Source: Hirudinaria manillensis
Lineage: Eukaryota; Annelida; Clitellata; Hirudinida; Hirudinidae
Assembly: GCA_034509925.1 (NCBI GenBank)
Contig: CM067527.1
Span: forward strand, 1,562,001-1,626,000
Direction of reading: 5' to 3'
Length of the DNA: 64,000 bases
Under the pieces are notes generated by a model. That model ran no database searches, was not told the origin of the DNA, and saw nothing but the letters and a program-made list of their open reading frames with translations. Of the stretch, positions 40,101 to 49,948 are shown piece by piece (position 1 is the first letter of the stretch; the number at the start of each line of letters is the position of its first letter). The translations under genes were made by a program, and so were the position numbers.

Positions 40101-43100
40101 TTATTACTGTAATAATAATTATCATTCACTCACTCACTTTATTATTACAACTGTAATAATAATTATAACAATTGATATTATACTTATTGTTAATGTTATG
40201 GCAGAAGCTCCGAGCTGGTACATTAATTAACGAAATTTTTTAAACCTAATTCTCACAATCCCTCTCAATCTTTCTCTTCACATCTCTGCGTGTCTCTCTG
40301 CTTGTTCCTCTATTTATCTGTCTATCTGTCCCTCTACATCTCTCTATCTGTCCTTCCATTTACTTCTCTCTATCTGTCTTGCTTTGTAAAATAAATTCAA
40401 AAACAAAGAATAAAAACTTTAACAATTTTCCATAAGTCCCGAGAGTCGTAAGTTTATGCGTGTGTGTGTGTTTGGATTTTTCTTTCGTGGGTTGGGCGAT
40501 AACAGGTCGACCTTGTAAGAAGAAGCGCGGAGCGAAAGTCGATATTTTTTAATTTAATTTTTTTAATTTTTATTATTTAGTCATCAGTGGTAACTCATCG
40601 CGAGCAAAGTATTTGCAATGAATTATGTATTTATTATAATTTAGTTAAGATTATAATAATTTAATATTATAATTATTAAAAAATGAAATATAATTAAGTG
40701 ATATTCATAATAAACGTCTTATGATTATTTCTGTTTGCCAAATAATTCTTTAAGACAACTAATATATGATATTAATTGTTTTGTTTCAATTATTTTTATA
40801 TTTTGGTATTTATTTAAATTTATGACAATATTTCTCTCAATTTAATTTCTACGTGTTAATTATGATTCATAATATTTAGTAGACCTATTAAGTAACTATA
40901 TTATTAAAGTTATAGTTTTATTATAATTTATTTATTTGTTTATAATTTTCCACTTTAAAAATTTATTTTAAAAATGATTTTCATCAGATAGCGATCCTGA
41001 TAGACGGTGATAAACACTTGTGAATAATTCTTTTATTAACAGAAATTTATTACCGAAAAAGTGATCAGACATTTTGATGGATACGAGATGAGGCATTAAG
41101 AACAAAATAAGACGTCACGAATATCCAATGATAAGGCTTATAAATAAAACATAAAGAAAGATATTAAACATTTTTTGTTTGGATATTTCATGATTTTAGT
41201 GAATTAATCCAAAAATTAAACATAATGTCTTAAAAATTATGATATTAAGTTATTAAAAGATCCTTACTAAATGACATAATATTAACAGACGGGCTGATTG
41301 TAGTAAGACATTTGTGACGTTGTTAATGTGTATAAGAGACAGAATATTTTTCAGAATTTTTAAAGATTTATGGGTAATAAAATGACAAATCATTTTTAAA
41401 TGATTTTGTTTTTAAATTTCCAGGTGTTTTGTAACAAAATTCGTCACCAAAAAAAAATATCTTTCGTCTGCTTTTATTTCAATTTTTCTGCCAAAATTAC
41501 TCATAAAACAAATGCCATCGTCGAGCAAAAGGTTACATTTTGCTCAAATAAAATTATGATAATTATTAAAAATTATTATTTAATTATTTTTTATTATTAC
41601 TATCATCATCCCAGCCATTTTTATTATTATTATTATTTATTTATTATCATCATTATTATCGACATTATTATTGTTATTATTATTATCATTATTATCAGCA
41701 TCATTATTATTATTATTGTTATCATTATTATTATTATTGTTATTATTATTGTTGTTGCTATTATCATTATTATTGTTATTATTATTGTTATTATTATTAT
41801 TATTATACGATCATCCGTGACGGAGACTAGAGGCGGCATTCAAGGACAACATGTCCTGTTAACAAAAACGTTTTAATTGACTTATGATTTACGACTTGAG
41901 AAATTTTTTGTACCATTTGAAAGTTTAAAGAAAAAAAAACAGAGACGAACTTCCGTTTTGAATGTGGTTGAACTTGGGCTCATCAATTATTCAAATGAGA
42001 AAGGCCGGTGATGTGCTGACGTCCGCACGACAGCATCTTGCGTCTCCTTTAAGCGGGGGTTCGAAGGTATATTGTGTCACCTCAATCCCACCCAACCCGA
42101 CCCATACATGCCCACCCATTCCCACACGACCCAGCCCACACAAGCCAACTCACCCATGTCCACCCTGGTCAGAATAAGACTAAGAGATCATTTAATGTCT
42201 TTGAGTGGATCGATGCGTTCAATCCAATATTTGCGAGACACCAGCATCGTTTCAACGTAAATTCTGAATCAAAGGCCATCATTGGAAACATCCAATTATT
42301 TTCCCAACAAAGCATCGACAACAAAGAATCTTCCAAGATGAAAGCACTAGTATCACCAGAGTCTGGTCTCGTCAAGTCTACACGTTTGTACGGCTCTTTG
42401 AGGATCAAAGGTGGATCACGTGGTGTGGGGTATCCACAAAATATGTCACGCTGCCATGGTCACGACGAATACGGGTCTTTCAGACCCCCCGTCAAAGTTC
42501 AAGAGGTCACCAAAGTTCATGAAGGACATTAGGGTCAGCGGACCACCTTTCTCTACTCCTGGAGAAGTATTTTCATCATTCTCCACAATTTTTTTTTAAA
42601 TCATTAATTTTATTATTTTATGCTTCTTTTGACCCATTTTCTGTTACAAATCTGCGTATTCCTCGCCGCGCGAGTTTGATTTAATAAGTGACTTAATTGT
42701 GATTTGAACCTTGACATTTATTTGTGAATTTTTGAGAGGGCCGATGTTAAGTCTATTCTTAGTAACCAAGCAAGAGGCAAGCCTGCTTTACAGACAGATA
42801 GTGTGGATACAACTTGAGACAACGACCTATATTTAGAAATAAATGACTATTTAATTACGTAATTAATCAGTTATGAGCTCCAACGGCATCTGTGATAGTT
42901 GGAAAAACTTCAAAGACCTGATTTAAGAGTCCTGTCGTAGTTACGATGCAGTGATGTAAAATTCCACCGAACACCTGGCTATCACAACCCAATCTTTCTG
43001 ATAACTACTGACCATACTTGGTGTTTCAAGACACGATAAACAACAGCCACAAAGATACAAACTCAGAAAGAGACCAACATGCAAAGATCGAAATCAGGAG

Positions 43101-44020
43101 ATATAGAAAAGTTCCGGCTCTAGTTTTTGAGCCGAGTGTTGGTGTTTTGCGCACATGTTTGTAATTAGAAAAGTCCTTAGCTTCATGCCAGTGCTTCCTT
43201 GTCTTTGCAGAATTTAAAATTGTCAAGAGACTGGGGACGAAGAGAGAACGCCACTCGATGCGACAAAAGTTCCAAGGTTGCAGGACACATAAAAATAAAA
43301 ATTTAGGATAAAAATGTGATGCTTGGAATTAGTACAGTTGCGTACGTTCGCCTGAAATTATTCGGATTATTTCGGAGGCTCCGAGTCTCCCAGACGCGAT
43401 ACCGCGGTTCGGTACTGCACCAGAAAGTGAGAAAATCGTTCCACGCTTTTCCAGCACGTGGAAGGAACTCAGGAAAGCAGAACTAATAATAAAGTCTTCA
43501 GAAGGATCGCGAACATCAACTCATAACGTTTCTTAGGTAGGATGATACATGGACTTGAGGCGTATACAACTGGCAACAGATGTTGGCGATTCTAAAGGAA
43601 AAAGTTTTGAATTTACCATCATATCCAGCAGTTCTGAACGAGATTTATGAGGCTGTTTTTATGACTCTTTTCTCCCGAGTCAATCACAGAAATCGTGGAT
43701 TGTTCAAAAGGAAATTTTAGCTGAGAAAAGGTGGAAGAAAATGGAGAAAAGTCTACACAAGTCTCTCTCTCAGACCTCTAATGGTCTCTCATCACATTAG
43801 TAAAAGCATTGAAATGATGACGGCTTGCAGTACTTTGGGGAGACACAGAAGATAGAATGAGTGAATTTAGGTGTTTCCAACGTTTTGCATCGCTCGCGAC
43901 GGCAAAACATCACTTCATCAACGCAATTGATGGCCCTAGTTTCCATAAAACACGGTGTCGATATTTCAGAATAATTGGTTACGATAAACGATCATCTTTT
44001 TTGCGCGCCTGTGCCTGTGT

Positions 44021-44052
<32 letters not shown>

Positions 44053-44995
44053 TTGGGAGTATTTTTTTAATTTTTACCGAAATAGTTGGACGCCCAAAAC
44101 ACGTGCCATAGTTTTTGGAACGGACGGGTTAAAGACCCTTTCTCGTACGTGTGCTCGCTAGCACGCACGCAAGCTCCAGTAGACAATCAAAGAAGGAAGA
44201 GAATGATATTTGATTGTAAAATAATAATAATAAAAAATAATAATAATAATTTTTAAAATATTATTTATAATAATTTGAAGACGAAATTGAAGTTGTAGGA
44301 TCTTTAACGTGGAGGGTTTTCTTTAAGAAAAATTTTTAAATTCTCGATTATTTTTTTTTAATCCAAAGCAAATGTAGCGTTGAAATTGGAGAGGAAGAAT
44401 TTCTTTCAAATTTCAATTAAATAACAATAATAATAATAAGAAGAAATAGCAATAATAAGAACCTCAAGAATGATGACGACGACGATGATGATGCTGATGA
44501 TGACGACGATGGTGATGACGATGATGACGAGGACGATGATCGTGCTGGTGATGTTGGTGATAGTCGAAACAATGATAAATAATGAAAATGATGTATGTTC
44601 ACTGGTAGTGCATAAGTGTGTGATTACAATGAATTGTAATATACGAGACCATTAATGAGCTCGACGTGTCACCAAGTGAGGCGTCATTAGTAACGCAACA
44701 ATAACAACAACAACTATAACAGTAATGTTATCATTTATAATAGTTAGCAAATGGATGGGTGGATGGATGGATGGGTGGGTGGGTGGATGTATGGATAGAT
44801 AGATGGATGGATATTGCTATTAGTATTAATATTAGCAGTAATAATTACTATAATAATATTTATAACGTAGTAATGGTAATAATACAAGCAATAATAATAA
44901 TATTACCAAACCACTATTCCTACCTGATGGAGAAGACACAAGGCGAGGAACACGACGATGCTCCATCTGTCGACGATGGACGAATGTCTCTCCAT
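7678..44995 (-). CDS. Papilin-like extracellular matrix proteoglycan (complete, 37 coding exons)
   Basis: Joined from 37 exons (coordinates in the block entries below): 10,557 nt, 3,518 residues, all introns GT-AG with matching phases, ending in TGA at 7678-7680. The ATG at 44995 is the first Met after an in-frame stop at 45125-45127. Approximate residues: signal 1-26; TSR1 and ADAMTS-type cysteine-rich region 27-155; spacer 156-300; acidic Ser-Gly-rich region 300-1518; TSRs 2-5 1519-1771; six papilin cassettes 1772-1998; Kunitz 1-9 1999-2594; linker; Kunitz 10-13 2632-2918; antistasin-like plus Ig1 2919-3054; Ig2-5 3055-3472; PLAC 3473-3518. This order is that of insect papilin, a basement-membrane component related to ADAMTS proteins but lacking the protease. 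The acidic exon and antistasin-like domain stand out. Predicted secreted; roles in matrix assembly or metalloprotease control are inferred from the family. Confidence 0.93.
8035..9812 (-). CDS. Papilin exons: immunoglobulin domains 2-5
   Basis: Four phase 1-1 exons, one Ig domain each: 9540-9812, 8993-9409, 8537-8809, 8035-8325. The paired cysteines with the YxC motif are visible in each: LSCEG...KYVCEL, FKCAV...TYLCLI (with DDSGTY and a WER core Trp), VDCTA...NYKCVA, LKCEV...HYKCEV. The 8993-9409 exon starts with about 45 residues rich in His, Gln and Gly before the Ig fold. Symmetric phase-1 exons allow domain duplication or skipping without a frame change. Confidence 0.9.
10114..10521 (-). 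CDS. Papilin exon: antistasin-like domain plus Ig domain 1
   Basis: One phase 1-1 exon. The first part reads VCPPCDLHCAGQLRYDTDEY then GCQRCYC, matching the antistasin-like pattern CxxCxxxC-GxxxDxxGCxxCxC. A Gln/His-rich spacer follows, then an Ig domain with FVCRG and ESGNYKCVV. Antistasin-like modules are small disulfide-rich domains known from leech protease inhibitors and from some extracellular proteins. Inhibitory activity here is unknown. Confidence 0.8.
10736..11876 (-). CDS. Papilin exons: Kunitz domains 10-13
   Basis: Exons 11583-11876 (Kunitz 10 with a long acidic/basic tail), 11121-11514 (Kunitz 11 and 12 fused in one exon) and 10736-10908 (Kunitz 13). Each domain has six cysteines and the YGGC/TGC/FGGC-NGN core. 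The 11121-11514 exon ends in phase 2, unlike its phase-1 neighbours, and 10736-10908 starts in phase 2 to match. Residues after the second Cys (P1) are Ser, Ser, Ser and Tyr, so strong trypsin inhibition is not expected. Confidence 0.88.
11954..12064 (-). CDS. Papilin exon: short acidic linker
   Basis: A 111-nt phase 1-1 exon between Kunitz 9 and Kunitz 10. It encodes 37 residues without cysteine, rich in Glu, Ser and Pro (…TDEHVPKGGEELPG…). It has a good donor (CATCAG/gtaacc) and a cag acceptor. Because it is short and cysteine-free, it rests on phase, open frame and splice sites only; it could be an optional exon. Confidence 0.7.
12065..15038. other. Papilin intron with long (AAT)n arrays
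   Basis: A 2.97-kb intron between the linker exon and Kunitz 9. It is very AT-rich, with (GAT)n near 12378-12470, (AAT)n at 12654-12704 and a large (AAT)n/(TTA)n block at 13247-13446, then AAAT/AATT-rich DNA to 15027. No exon, tRNA or other gene is seen. Confidence 0.7.
13247..13446. repeat. (AAT)n / (TTA)n microsatellite with central inversion
   Basis: About 70 bases of AAT units switch to TTA units (13320-13343), followed by another 100 bases of AAT. The inverted arrangement can form a hairpin. Confidence 0.9.
15039..19623 (-). CDS. Papilin exons: Kunitz domains 1-9
   Basis: Nine phase 1-1 exons, one Kunitz (BPTI-like) domain each: 19447-19623, 18957-19133, 18512-18688, 18020-18199, 17604-17780, 16974-17240, 16184-16405, 15624-15809, 15039-15263. 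All six cysteines and the FYYGGC-type core with GN(x)N(R/N)F are visible. P1 residues are Gln, Arg, Gln, Thr, Ser, Thr, Ser, Ala, Gln: only domain 2 (GRCRAS) has a basic P1. Domains 6-8 are close relatives (CSLSYDxGPC..Y shared by 7 and 8) and carry Thr/Ser-rich tails, so they probably arose by recent exon duplication. Confidence 0.92.
15835..16110. repeat. Tandem intronic duplication carrying pseudo-splice donors
   Basis: Two copies of a 115-125-base segment lie in the intron between Kunitz 7 and Kunitz 8. Each contains TTCATTAAAATGCTTTAATA and, on the minus strand, ACATGACCTTTCTTAGAG/gtaaac. The latter resembles the true end of the Kunitz 7 exon, ACACGACCTCTCTTACAG/gtacac. Confidence 0.8.
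19694..21225 (-). CDS. Papilin exons: six papilin cassettes (CCPDG repeats)
   Basis: Four phase 1-1 exons: 21007-21225 (two repeats), 20456-20602 (one), 20025-20111 (one), 19694-19924 (two). Repeat cores: SLYGCCPDGLTPA, SQFGCCPDGLTPA, TEFHCCPDGFTPA, QEYGCCQDGVTPA, HFYGCCKDGFTLA and TEYGCCLDQKTPA, each ending in a G(C/P) unit with a final Cys. These cassettes are typical of insect and other invertebrate papilins. The last repeat has lost the DG pair (CCLDQ). Confidence 0.9.
21955..22091. repeat. (TTA)n microsatellite
   Basis: About 135 bases of TTA units, nearly perfect from 22010 onward, inside a papilin intron. Confidence 0.9.
23030..23067 (+). promoter_or_regulatory. Five AGGTCA-like half-sites in direct repeat, 2-nt spacing
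   Basis: Reads GGGTCA-cc-AGGTCA-ct-AGGTCA-ct-AGGTCA-ct-GGGTCA. AGGTCA direct repeats spaced by two bases (DR2) are a known nuclear-receptor arrangement. It may equally be an 8-bp tandem repeat that arose by slippage, so regulatory use is only a possibility. Confidence 0.35.
23578..26917 (-). CDS. Papilin exons: thrombospondin type-1 repeats 2-5
   Basis: Exons 26740-26917, 26258-26314, 25771-25965, 24164-24352 and 23578-23713. Introns cut each TSR between its Trp-bearing start and the CSxxC motif, in phase 0: WITSEWVG|CSSSCEEE, WFATEWGE|CSTKCGVG, WVSGPYGQ|CSASCGGG. TSR2 (WYVGAWGSCEEGKQRREVVC) lacks the usual second cysteine of CSxxC and the GxG turn. The block follows the acidic exon and precedes the cassettes, as expected for papilin TSRs. 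Confidence 0.88.
24353..25770. other. Papilin intron, AT-rich, no gene seen
   Basis: A 1.4-kb intron between the exons at 25771-25965 and 24164-24352. It contains AT-rich sequence and short ATT/TAA runs only. Confidence 0.65.
26536..26701. repeat. (TATAA)n pentanucleotide array
   Basis: About 165 bases of near-perfect TATAA units in the papilin intron just downstream of the TSR2 exon (donor at 26739). It lies within 40 bases of the exon. Confidence 0.92.
26918..27679. other. Papilin intron between acidic exon and TSR2
   Basis: A 762-base intron. It holds a TTTA run at 27370-27400 and short AAT runs. No exon or RNA gene seen. Confidence 0.65.
27680..31413 (-). CDS. Papilin giant exon: acidic, Ser-Gly-rich proteoglycan-like region
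   Basis: One exon of 3,734 nt (1,244 codons plus 2 nt), open throughout, with phases that match the spacer exon (phase 0) and TSR2 exon (phase 2). The first 100 or so residues complete the ADAMTS-like spacer. The rest is dominated by Asp and Glu, with Asp runs of up to about 11, broken by Lys pairs, Thr-rich patches (TTTA, ETTT) and about 30 Ser-Gly pairs. Sixteen of these are followed by Asp or Glu (for example GSGDDDD, ESGE, ASGE). The last 150 residues are Thr/Pro/Val/Glu-rich and mucin-like. Only one Cys is present, near the end (VTTCTGDEF). Serines in such acidic SG contexts are typical glycosaminoglycan acceptors. Mixed GAT and GAC codons and the in-phase splice junctions support real coding. 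The Ser-rich antisense frame is a shadow. Confidence 0.9.
31524..32274 (-). CDS. Papilin exons: ADAMTS-type cysteine-rich end and spacer domain
   Basis: Exons 32151-32274, 31794-31880 and 31524-31678. The first reads PVGCDRELGSPKEFDKC then MMCGGDGTTC, the conserved GCDxxLGS...DKCxxCGGDxxxC segment of ADAMTS-like proteins. The next two give the spacer: AGYHKVMVLPKGSTSINI and DGEYLLNGYHKISSS, with GPTNQELVVM leading into the giant exon. No metalloprotease domain precedes it. Confidence 0.92.
32275..34735. other. Papilin intron, AT-rich, no gene seen
   Basis: A 2.46-kb intron. It has a GGAT-type repeat at 34313-34378, (ATT)n near 34526-34552 and T-rich tracts. No coding exon or RNA gene recognised. 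Confidence 0.65.
34736..38922 (-). CDS. Papilin exons: TSR1 and ADAMTS cysteine-rich domain
   Basis: Exons 38834-38922, 38334-38388, 37583-37685 and 34736-34872. TSR1 starts IKWSECSRSCGGGVRHAL, continues through YVSCNTQ and PCPPGTPDFRTAQC, and leads into the cysteine-rich region CELYCRTKGDKFYLKF and DGTPCGPNLSGICVENVCK. These are strong matches to the ADAMTS/papilin core. Phases 2, 0, 1, 0 are consistent with the neighbours. Confidence 0.9.
35134..35420. repeat. Dispersed 280-base repeat, copy 1
   Basis: Shares about 90% identity by eye with 37998-38275 in the same orientation, from GCTAACAAGCTGTTAATT through GGAGTCTTGAGAGATGGAAA to GTTAATATTTGTAATAATAA. It ends in a TAA-type run. It lies in a papilin intron and is probably a short interspersed or non-autonomous element; its family is not recognised. 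Confidence 0.7.
37033..37135. repeat. (CT)n microsatellite
   Basis: About 100 bases of CT units with a few TTTCT interruptions, ending in GTCTGTCTGTTTG. Confidence 0.92.
37998..38275. repeat. Dispersed 280-base repeat, copy 2
   Basis: Second copy of the element at 35134-35420, in the next papilin intron (37686-38333). Both copies end in a TAA run and share the internal ATATGCGACACCATTGATAT. Confidence 0.7.
39010..39240. repeat. Tandem duplication of about 125 bases
   Basis: The segment GATAATGTTAATATGTGAAT through TTTATAATTAACAATAATAA occurs twice in a row with few differences. Confidence 0.8.
41633..41806. repeat. (ATT)n / (ATC)n compound microsatellite
   Basis: About 170 bases of ATT units with interspersed ATC and GTT units, in papilin intron 1. 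Confidence 0.88.
44924..44995 (-). CDS. Papilin exon 1: signal peptide
   Basis: Encodes 24 residues beginning MERHSSIVDRW, then the hydrophobic core SIVVFLALCLLH, and ends HQ at a gtagga donor. The next exon supplies ASG, a plausible signal-peptidase region. The frame upstream has no other Met before a stop at 45125-45127. Confidence 0.85.
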
Positions 44996-46869
44996 GAAGA
45001 TAGACTTCAATGCAGGACTTTTTTGTTTAAAGATTCCAAAATTACTTTTCTTGGTGGAAGTGATGCTTTGGTCTCCGTGCAACCGTCGGTGTCTCTGAGT
45101 TTTATAATTACGTTCAAATAATAATTATCTTTAATTATTTCTGTCCGATTTCTTTGTTTTGTTTTTGTTTTTGGTGAAAATCCAGAGATGCGATTTTTGT
45201 CTGATCTTTGTTTCAAGTCTTTTTTCGCCTTTTTTTTTAGGGTCTTCTTTCAGTGAAACTGAGACCTCGGAGGGAATTTATTCTAGATCGGAGCTGACTG
45301 CTATGATCATCTCCGAATAACGAACAGGTTCTCTGCAAATAATTTACGAATAATTATCGCCCGTCGGTAAGCATGGTATGAAATTATAGGATATATATTT
45401 TGGAGAAAGTGATTTTTTTATCGATGACGCGGTGATGGGCAAAAATGTTGCGATCAAATTTTGTTTTTCAATAAGAAAGAGCGGCATTTTAAATACCAAT
45501 TTTATTCCCAATTAGTATCTTAAAATAATATAATAAAAATATAATGTATAATAGTGTAATAAATAATAATAATAAATAATATCTTTATAATTTTCAAATG
45601 CTATGGCAACAAGTCCGCTCAGATATTCAAAAGCGCGCAAAGTCTCACCGTAGCTCTCAACTTTTAGAAATTAATTCCAAAATCGATTAAACTTAAACGA
45701 TTTAAATCGAAAATAGAGAAAAAGATGAAAAAAAAAACATCCTCACCTTCAGTCTTCAAGTTCAAATCCCAGCGTCGGAAACGCAATCGATCCAAACTGG
45801 CGCCCGCACGAACCGCCAACAGCGCCAAGAGAAGGGAGTCGTTCAAGGCTCGTCTGCTCTTATTGAGTTCTTACGAAGAGTTTCTGAGCGCGTGGAGTCA
45901 GGGAGTGAATGAAGGATGAAAAGAGGAAGAAGATGGTGATGATGATGGCGATGATGATGATGATGACAGTGACGGCGTTGGTGATGATAACGATTGTAGT
46001 GGTGACGATAACGGCGATGATGATTTTGAAGAGGAAGATGATGATGATGATGAGGAGGAGGAGGAGAGTGTGAACTCGCAAGAGGCCGATGACTCAAGTG
46101 GGATGAAAAGTGGCTGTTAAACGTGCAGGCTGCTGCAACTGTTTCGTGTCGCCCACAGTTTTGTTTGGGAGTTTCCAGGTGCTACGATGGCGGTGATGGT
46201 GATGATGGTGATGGCGGTTGTGATGATGATGATGATGATGATAATGATGACGATGATGGTTGTGGTGATGATAATGATGACGAAAAAGGATTGTGGTGTT
46301 GATGAGAATGACGATTCTAGGGATGGTGGATCTTTACCTTAGACGGAAATGCCATCAGGAGATTCTATTTCGAAACACCGGTTGTGATGCTTCAGATACT
46401 TATGATGGTGGCGATGGTGATGATGATGATGATGATGATGATGGTGAAAGTGATGATGATGATGATGACTACATGAACAGCTGTTTTGTTACTTTATATT
46501 ACCATCATCGCTAGTGATCACGTAATTGATTTTTTTTCTCAAATTTTTTCCAATATTATTTGCTGCTACGATGAAATAAATTTGGGGCATTTCACCAGCC
46601 GATAGGCAAAATAAAAACAGAATTAGTCATCGTATTTCTGCGATAAACCCAGTACGCGTCTGGCAAATAAAACGAAATTTAACCGACAAAATGCGAGCGA
46701 TATTAGGTTGAAAAGACTGACGAAGCCACCGTAGAGAGGAGCTTTCGCTTGAAACATCAAAAGTCAAAGTACCGGTCTCGGCATCAAAGACTCGATCAAT
46801 GGCTGTTTTTCCTTCTTCTTCCAGCGTCTCTGTACGATTTTCTCTCGCAAAGCAAACAAACAGCACGTG

Positions 46870-46956
46870 TTCCCACATTCGGGAATCGAACCCGGGTTGA
46901 CAAGGCCGGGTTAGAAAAAAAATAGACTGGAATCCTAAGCAGTAGACTGCGTGGGA
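46870..46956 (-). pseudogene. tRNA-Glu-like pseudogene or tRNA-derived fragment
   Basis: The minus strand begins TCCCACGCAGTCTACTGCTT, continues AGGATTCC, and ends CCCGGGTTCGATTCCCGA with ATGTGGGA. The GGTTCGATTCC B box and TCCCAC.../...GTGGGA acceptor ends match eukaryotic tRNA-Glu. The anticodon arm is disrupted by a T-run insertion (TATTTTTTTTCTAA) and the acceptor and T stems have mismatches, so it is probably not functional. Confidence 0.55.
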
Positions 46957-47033
46957 GTTACGTTAATAAGTAAGTTAATGAAAGGATGATTATTTAGTTA
47001 AGTATTAGTTAAATGTTGAGACTTCGATGTTAA

Positions 47034-47047
47034 TACTATTATTATTA

Positions 47048-47116
<69 letters not shown>
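47034..47116. repeat. (ATT)n microsatellite
   Basis: About 80 bases of ATT units. Confidence 0.9.
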
Positions 47117-47117
<1 letters not shown>

Positions 47118-47439
47118 ACTTAAGTTTTACTTAAATTTCACAGATAAATGTTTAAAAAAGCCAAAATATCTTCGTAGGATTAAACTAACATTGACCTTTA
47201 TCAATCAAATAATTAACCGATTGTCAAAATAATTATCAGATTTAAATAATAATAACAATAATAATAATAATAGCAATAATAATAATAATAATAATAATAA
47301 AATTTAAATCAAATTTATTCTTGCCCTCGTTTTCGAAGTGCAGACTGATGGAGTTGGTTCTCGAGATTGTTGAAGTCATTTATAATCGGACACATGTTTG
47401 CTCCCATATGGCCCCAGGGCAACCTGGTGTGGATGGTAG

Positions 47440-47545
47440 GAGAAAGACGGACGGATGGACAGACGGGCGAATGGGTGGATGGATGGACAGACGGGCGAAT
47501 GGGTAGATGGATGGACAGACGGGCGAATGGGTGGATGGATGGATA
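47440..47545. repeat. 28-base minisatellite (GGATGGACAGACGGGCGAAT type)
   Basis: About three and a half tandem units of GGATGGACAGACGGGCGAAT followed by GGGTGGAT, with small variants. Confidence 0.85.
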
Positions 47546-49853
47546 AATGACGTAGATTTAAACCGATGAATGGAGGGCTTTACGTGTGGATGAGTGCGTA
47601 ATGGTTATGGATGGATTATGATTGCAGTATGGATTAATAGATCGATTTATGATTGGATGGATGGACGGACGTATAATAATGTAAACAATTGAATAATATT
47701 CGAGGCTTAATACATTGATTACATCATTTGAACGAATGGATCAAAAGAGGAATGAATCACGATTCTGAACCCATCATCCAAGACCGTCACCACTGGCCTT
47801 TGGAAAACCCACCCAAAATTCACAGCCACCCAAAAAAAAACCTTGACGCATGGTGGGTGACTCCTGTGATGTCCCCAACTTTGGACTCCACTTCTTAATT
47901 TCGTCACGTCTCGCCTATGAGTCAGCTTTTCAACTTTCACCTCTCGACCCAAAAATCAGGTAGCATCAAAAAAATTCCCCCCAAAAAAATAAAGTACGTC
48001 GATCCACCATTTTGGCTCGTCTCCTGACGAGCGGTGGCCCAAGACGAGACTTCCGCCATCAAAGTCCCCTATCTGGGTCAGAGGGCGACTCCTGATTCAG
48101 AAAAATTCAAAGCCGATGCTAACGAGATGCATTAAGTTGTCAGGCCGGCCGATCTGATGATGATTATGATGATAATAGTGAAATTATGGAATTTTTTATC
48201 ATATGTTTTAAAAGTTTAATTTGTCTAATTGATTATAAATAGATTATTAATAATATATTAATATAATTAATAATATATCAATAAAATTAATATTATATTC
48301 AATTGATGATTAAATAAGATTAAATTCAGATCTTTACAGTTCTGATCGTTATAATCCAAGATTAAAATTTAACCTAAAAGCTGATTTTATCGGAAGTTGA
48401 AGTTTATAGAGTGATGAACTGATAAAGTCCTTCAATGTCAATTATTTTATCTCTGTCATCGTTATCAGCACATGGTCATCATCACCATCGTAATCACAGC
48501 AATCATCATCATCATCGTCATCACTACCACCGTCATCATCATCGTCGTCCTCATCGTATTCCAAGGATTTGAATGAAGTCCTTATGAAGACAGCCATGAT
48601 TTCTCATTGAAAGAGTATTTTAAGATTTTTCTTTTCTTGTGTAATTTCAAAAAAACAATTTGTTCGAACAACGTAGGAAGAGTTTTTACTAGTTTTATTA
48701 TTTTTATTATTGTTATTTATTATTTATTATTCCTCAATATTCACCAAACTTCGGAGCATAGAAAATAAACTGATTGCTTCTTCTTCTCAGCGAATAAACA
48801 TTCAAACGGAAACATAAACATCAACCTCCGCTGTGATCGTTTTACAAAAAAATTTCGACCGAACCTAAGACTTTTTTTCCCTTTAAATTCTATCGTCGAC
48901 CTTTTACCTCTCAAGTTACCCCCGGATTGGCTTTTCCAGGTCGCCTCTGGACCCTCCTCCGCCGACCGTTTTACTGTACCCTTGGGTTTCCTCTCGAGTC
49001 CTTTTCTGATTATTTCTTAGCAGCTCGTTATTCTCTCCGTGGTGAGTTTTATCTACTTTGTAGATATCCTCTGATGCTTGACTTTGAAGGATCTTTTCGT
49101 TTCTATACAAACATTCCTCAACGAATGGCTCTATCGTCTTCTTCTAGGGCCCTCCATCTATCCATACGACCGTCCGTCCATCCATCCATCTGTCCACTCA
49201 CTCATTCATTCACCCATTTATTCAACCATTCCTTCGTACTAGAAAGATTAGTTCCGATTGCAAAGGAAAATTTATCTCCAGGAATGCAGACCCACATCTT
49301 CTGCACATAATGACCTCTTCCAGCCTCTCGTAAACACAGAGTCTCTCTCCAGCATCCACCTCTCCATCGTTCAATCACCTCCGTAAACCAATCCAGGTGG
49401 ACCTGACATTGCACCCGGACGAATTCTAGTTTTGTCAGTTTTGGAAAATAATTTCGGAAGAAATTTCCAAAACGTAAAATGCCTAGTGTGACGAAAACGG
49501 ATTTTAGTCTTTTTTTTATAAACTAAATAATTTTATTTGCTGGTTAAAGACAATCACTACCCTCAAAATTCCCCACCATCTCCCTTTCTACCCCATTAAC
49601 TCCTGCTACGCTATGACCTATGTGTCCATTGTACCTTTTTGTATCTAAGCTCGATTTCTGGTATAAACAAGAAGTCCTGCCATAATTATATCCTGTTATC
49701 CGAGAAATCTCCAGAGATGATTGGTTGATTAACAAAATGATCTTCCAATCAGCTTCGACGAATGATGTTGAAACGAGAAAACACACGTCACCCCTTTTCT
49801 TATTGGTTAGTAAAAGAATTATGATGTAATAGTTAATCCTAAATAAATTAAAC

Positions 49854-49856
<3 letters not shown>

Positions 49857-49948
<92 letters not shown>
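49857..49948. repeat. (TTA)n microsatellite
   Basis: About 90 bases of perfect TTA units. Confidence 0.92.

Larger units (their letters stand above)
38923..44923. other. Papilin intron 1 (6 kb)
   Basis: The largest papilin intron, between the signal-peptide exon and TSR1. It contains AAT runs, a tandem duplication at 39010-39240, an (ATT)n block at 41633-41806, (GT)n near 44013-44052 and (GAT)n near 44470-44540. The region 41900-44100 is less AT-rich and more complex, but no open frame there has a splice-consistent or recognisable product. A first intron of this size may hold enhancers. Confidence 0.55.

Noticed and set aside
42074-42532. 152-codon open frame in papilin intron 1
   Set aside because: More complex than its surroundings, but no recognisable domain and no splice-consistent neighbours. 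A nested gene on the plus strand cannot be excluded.
45725-45919. Lys/Arg-rich open frame followed by GAT repeats
   Set aside because: Short, no family recognised, runs into a microsatellite.
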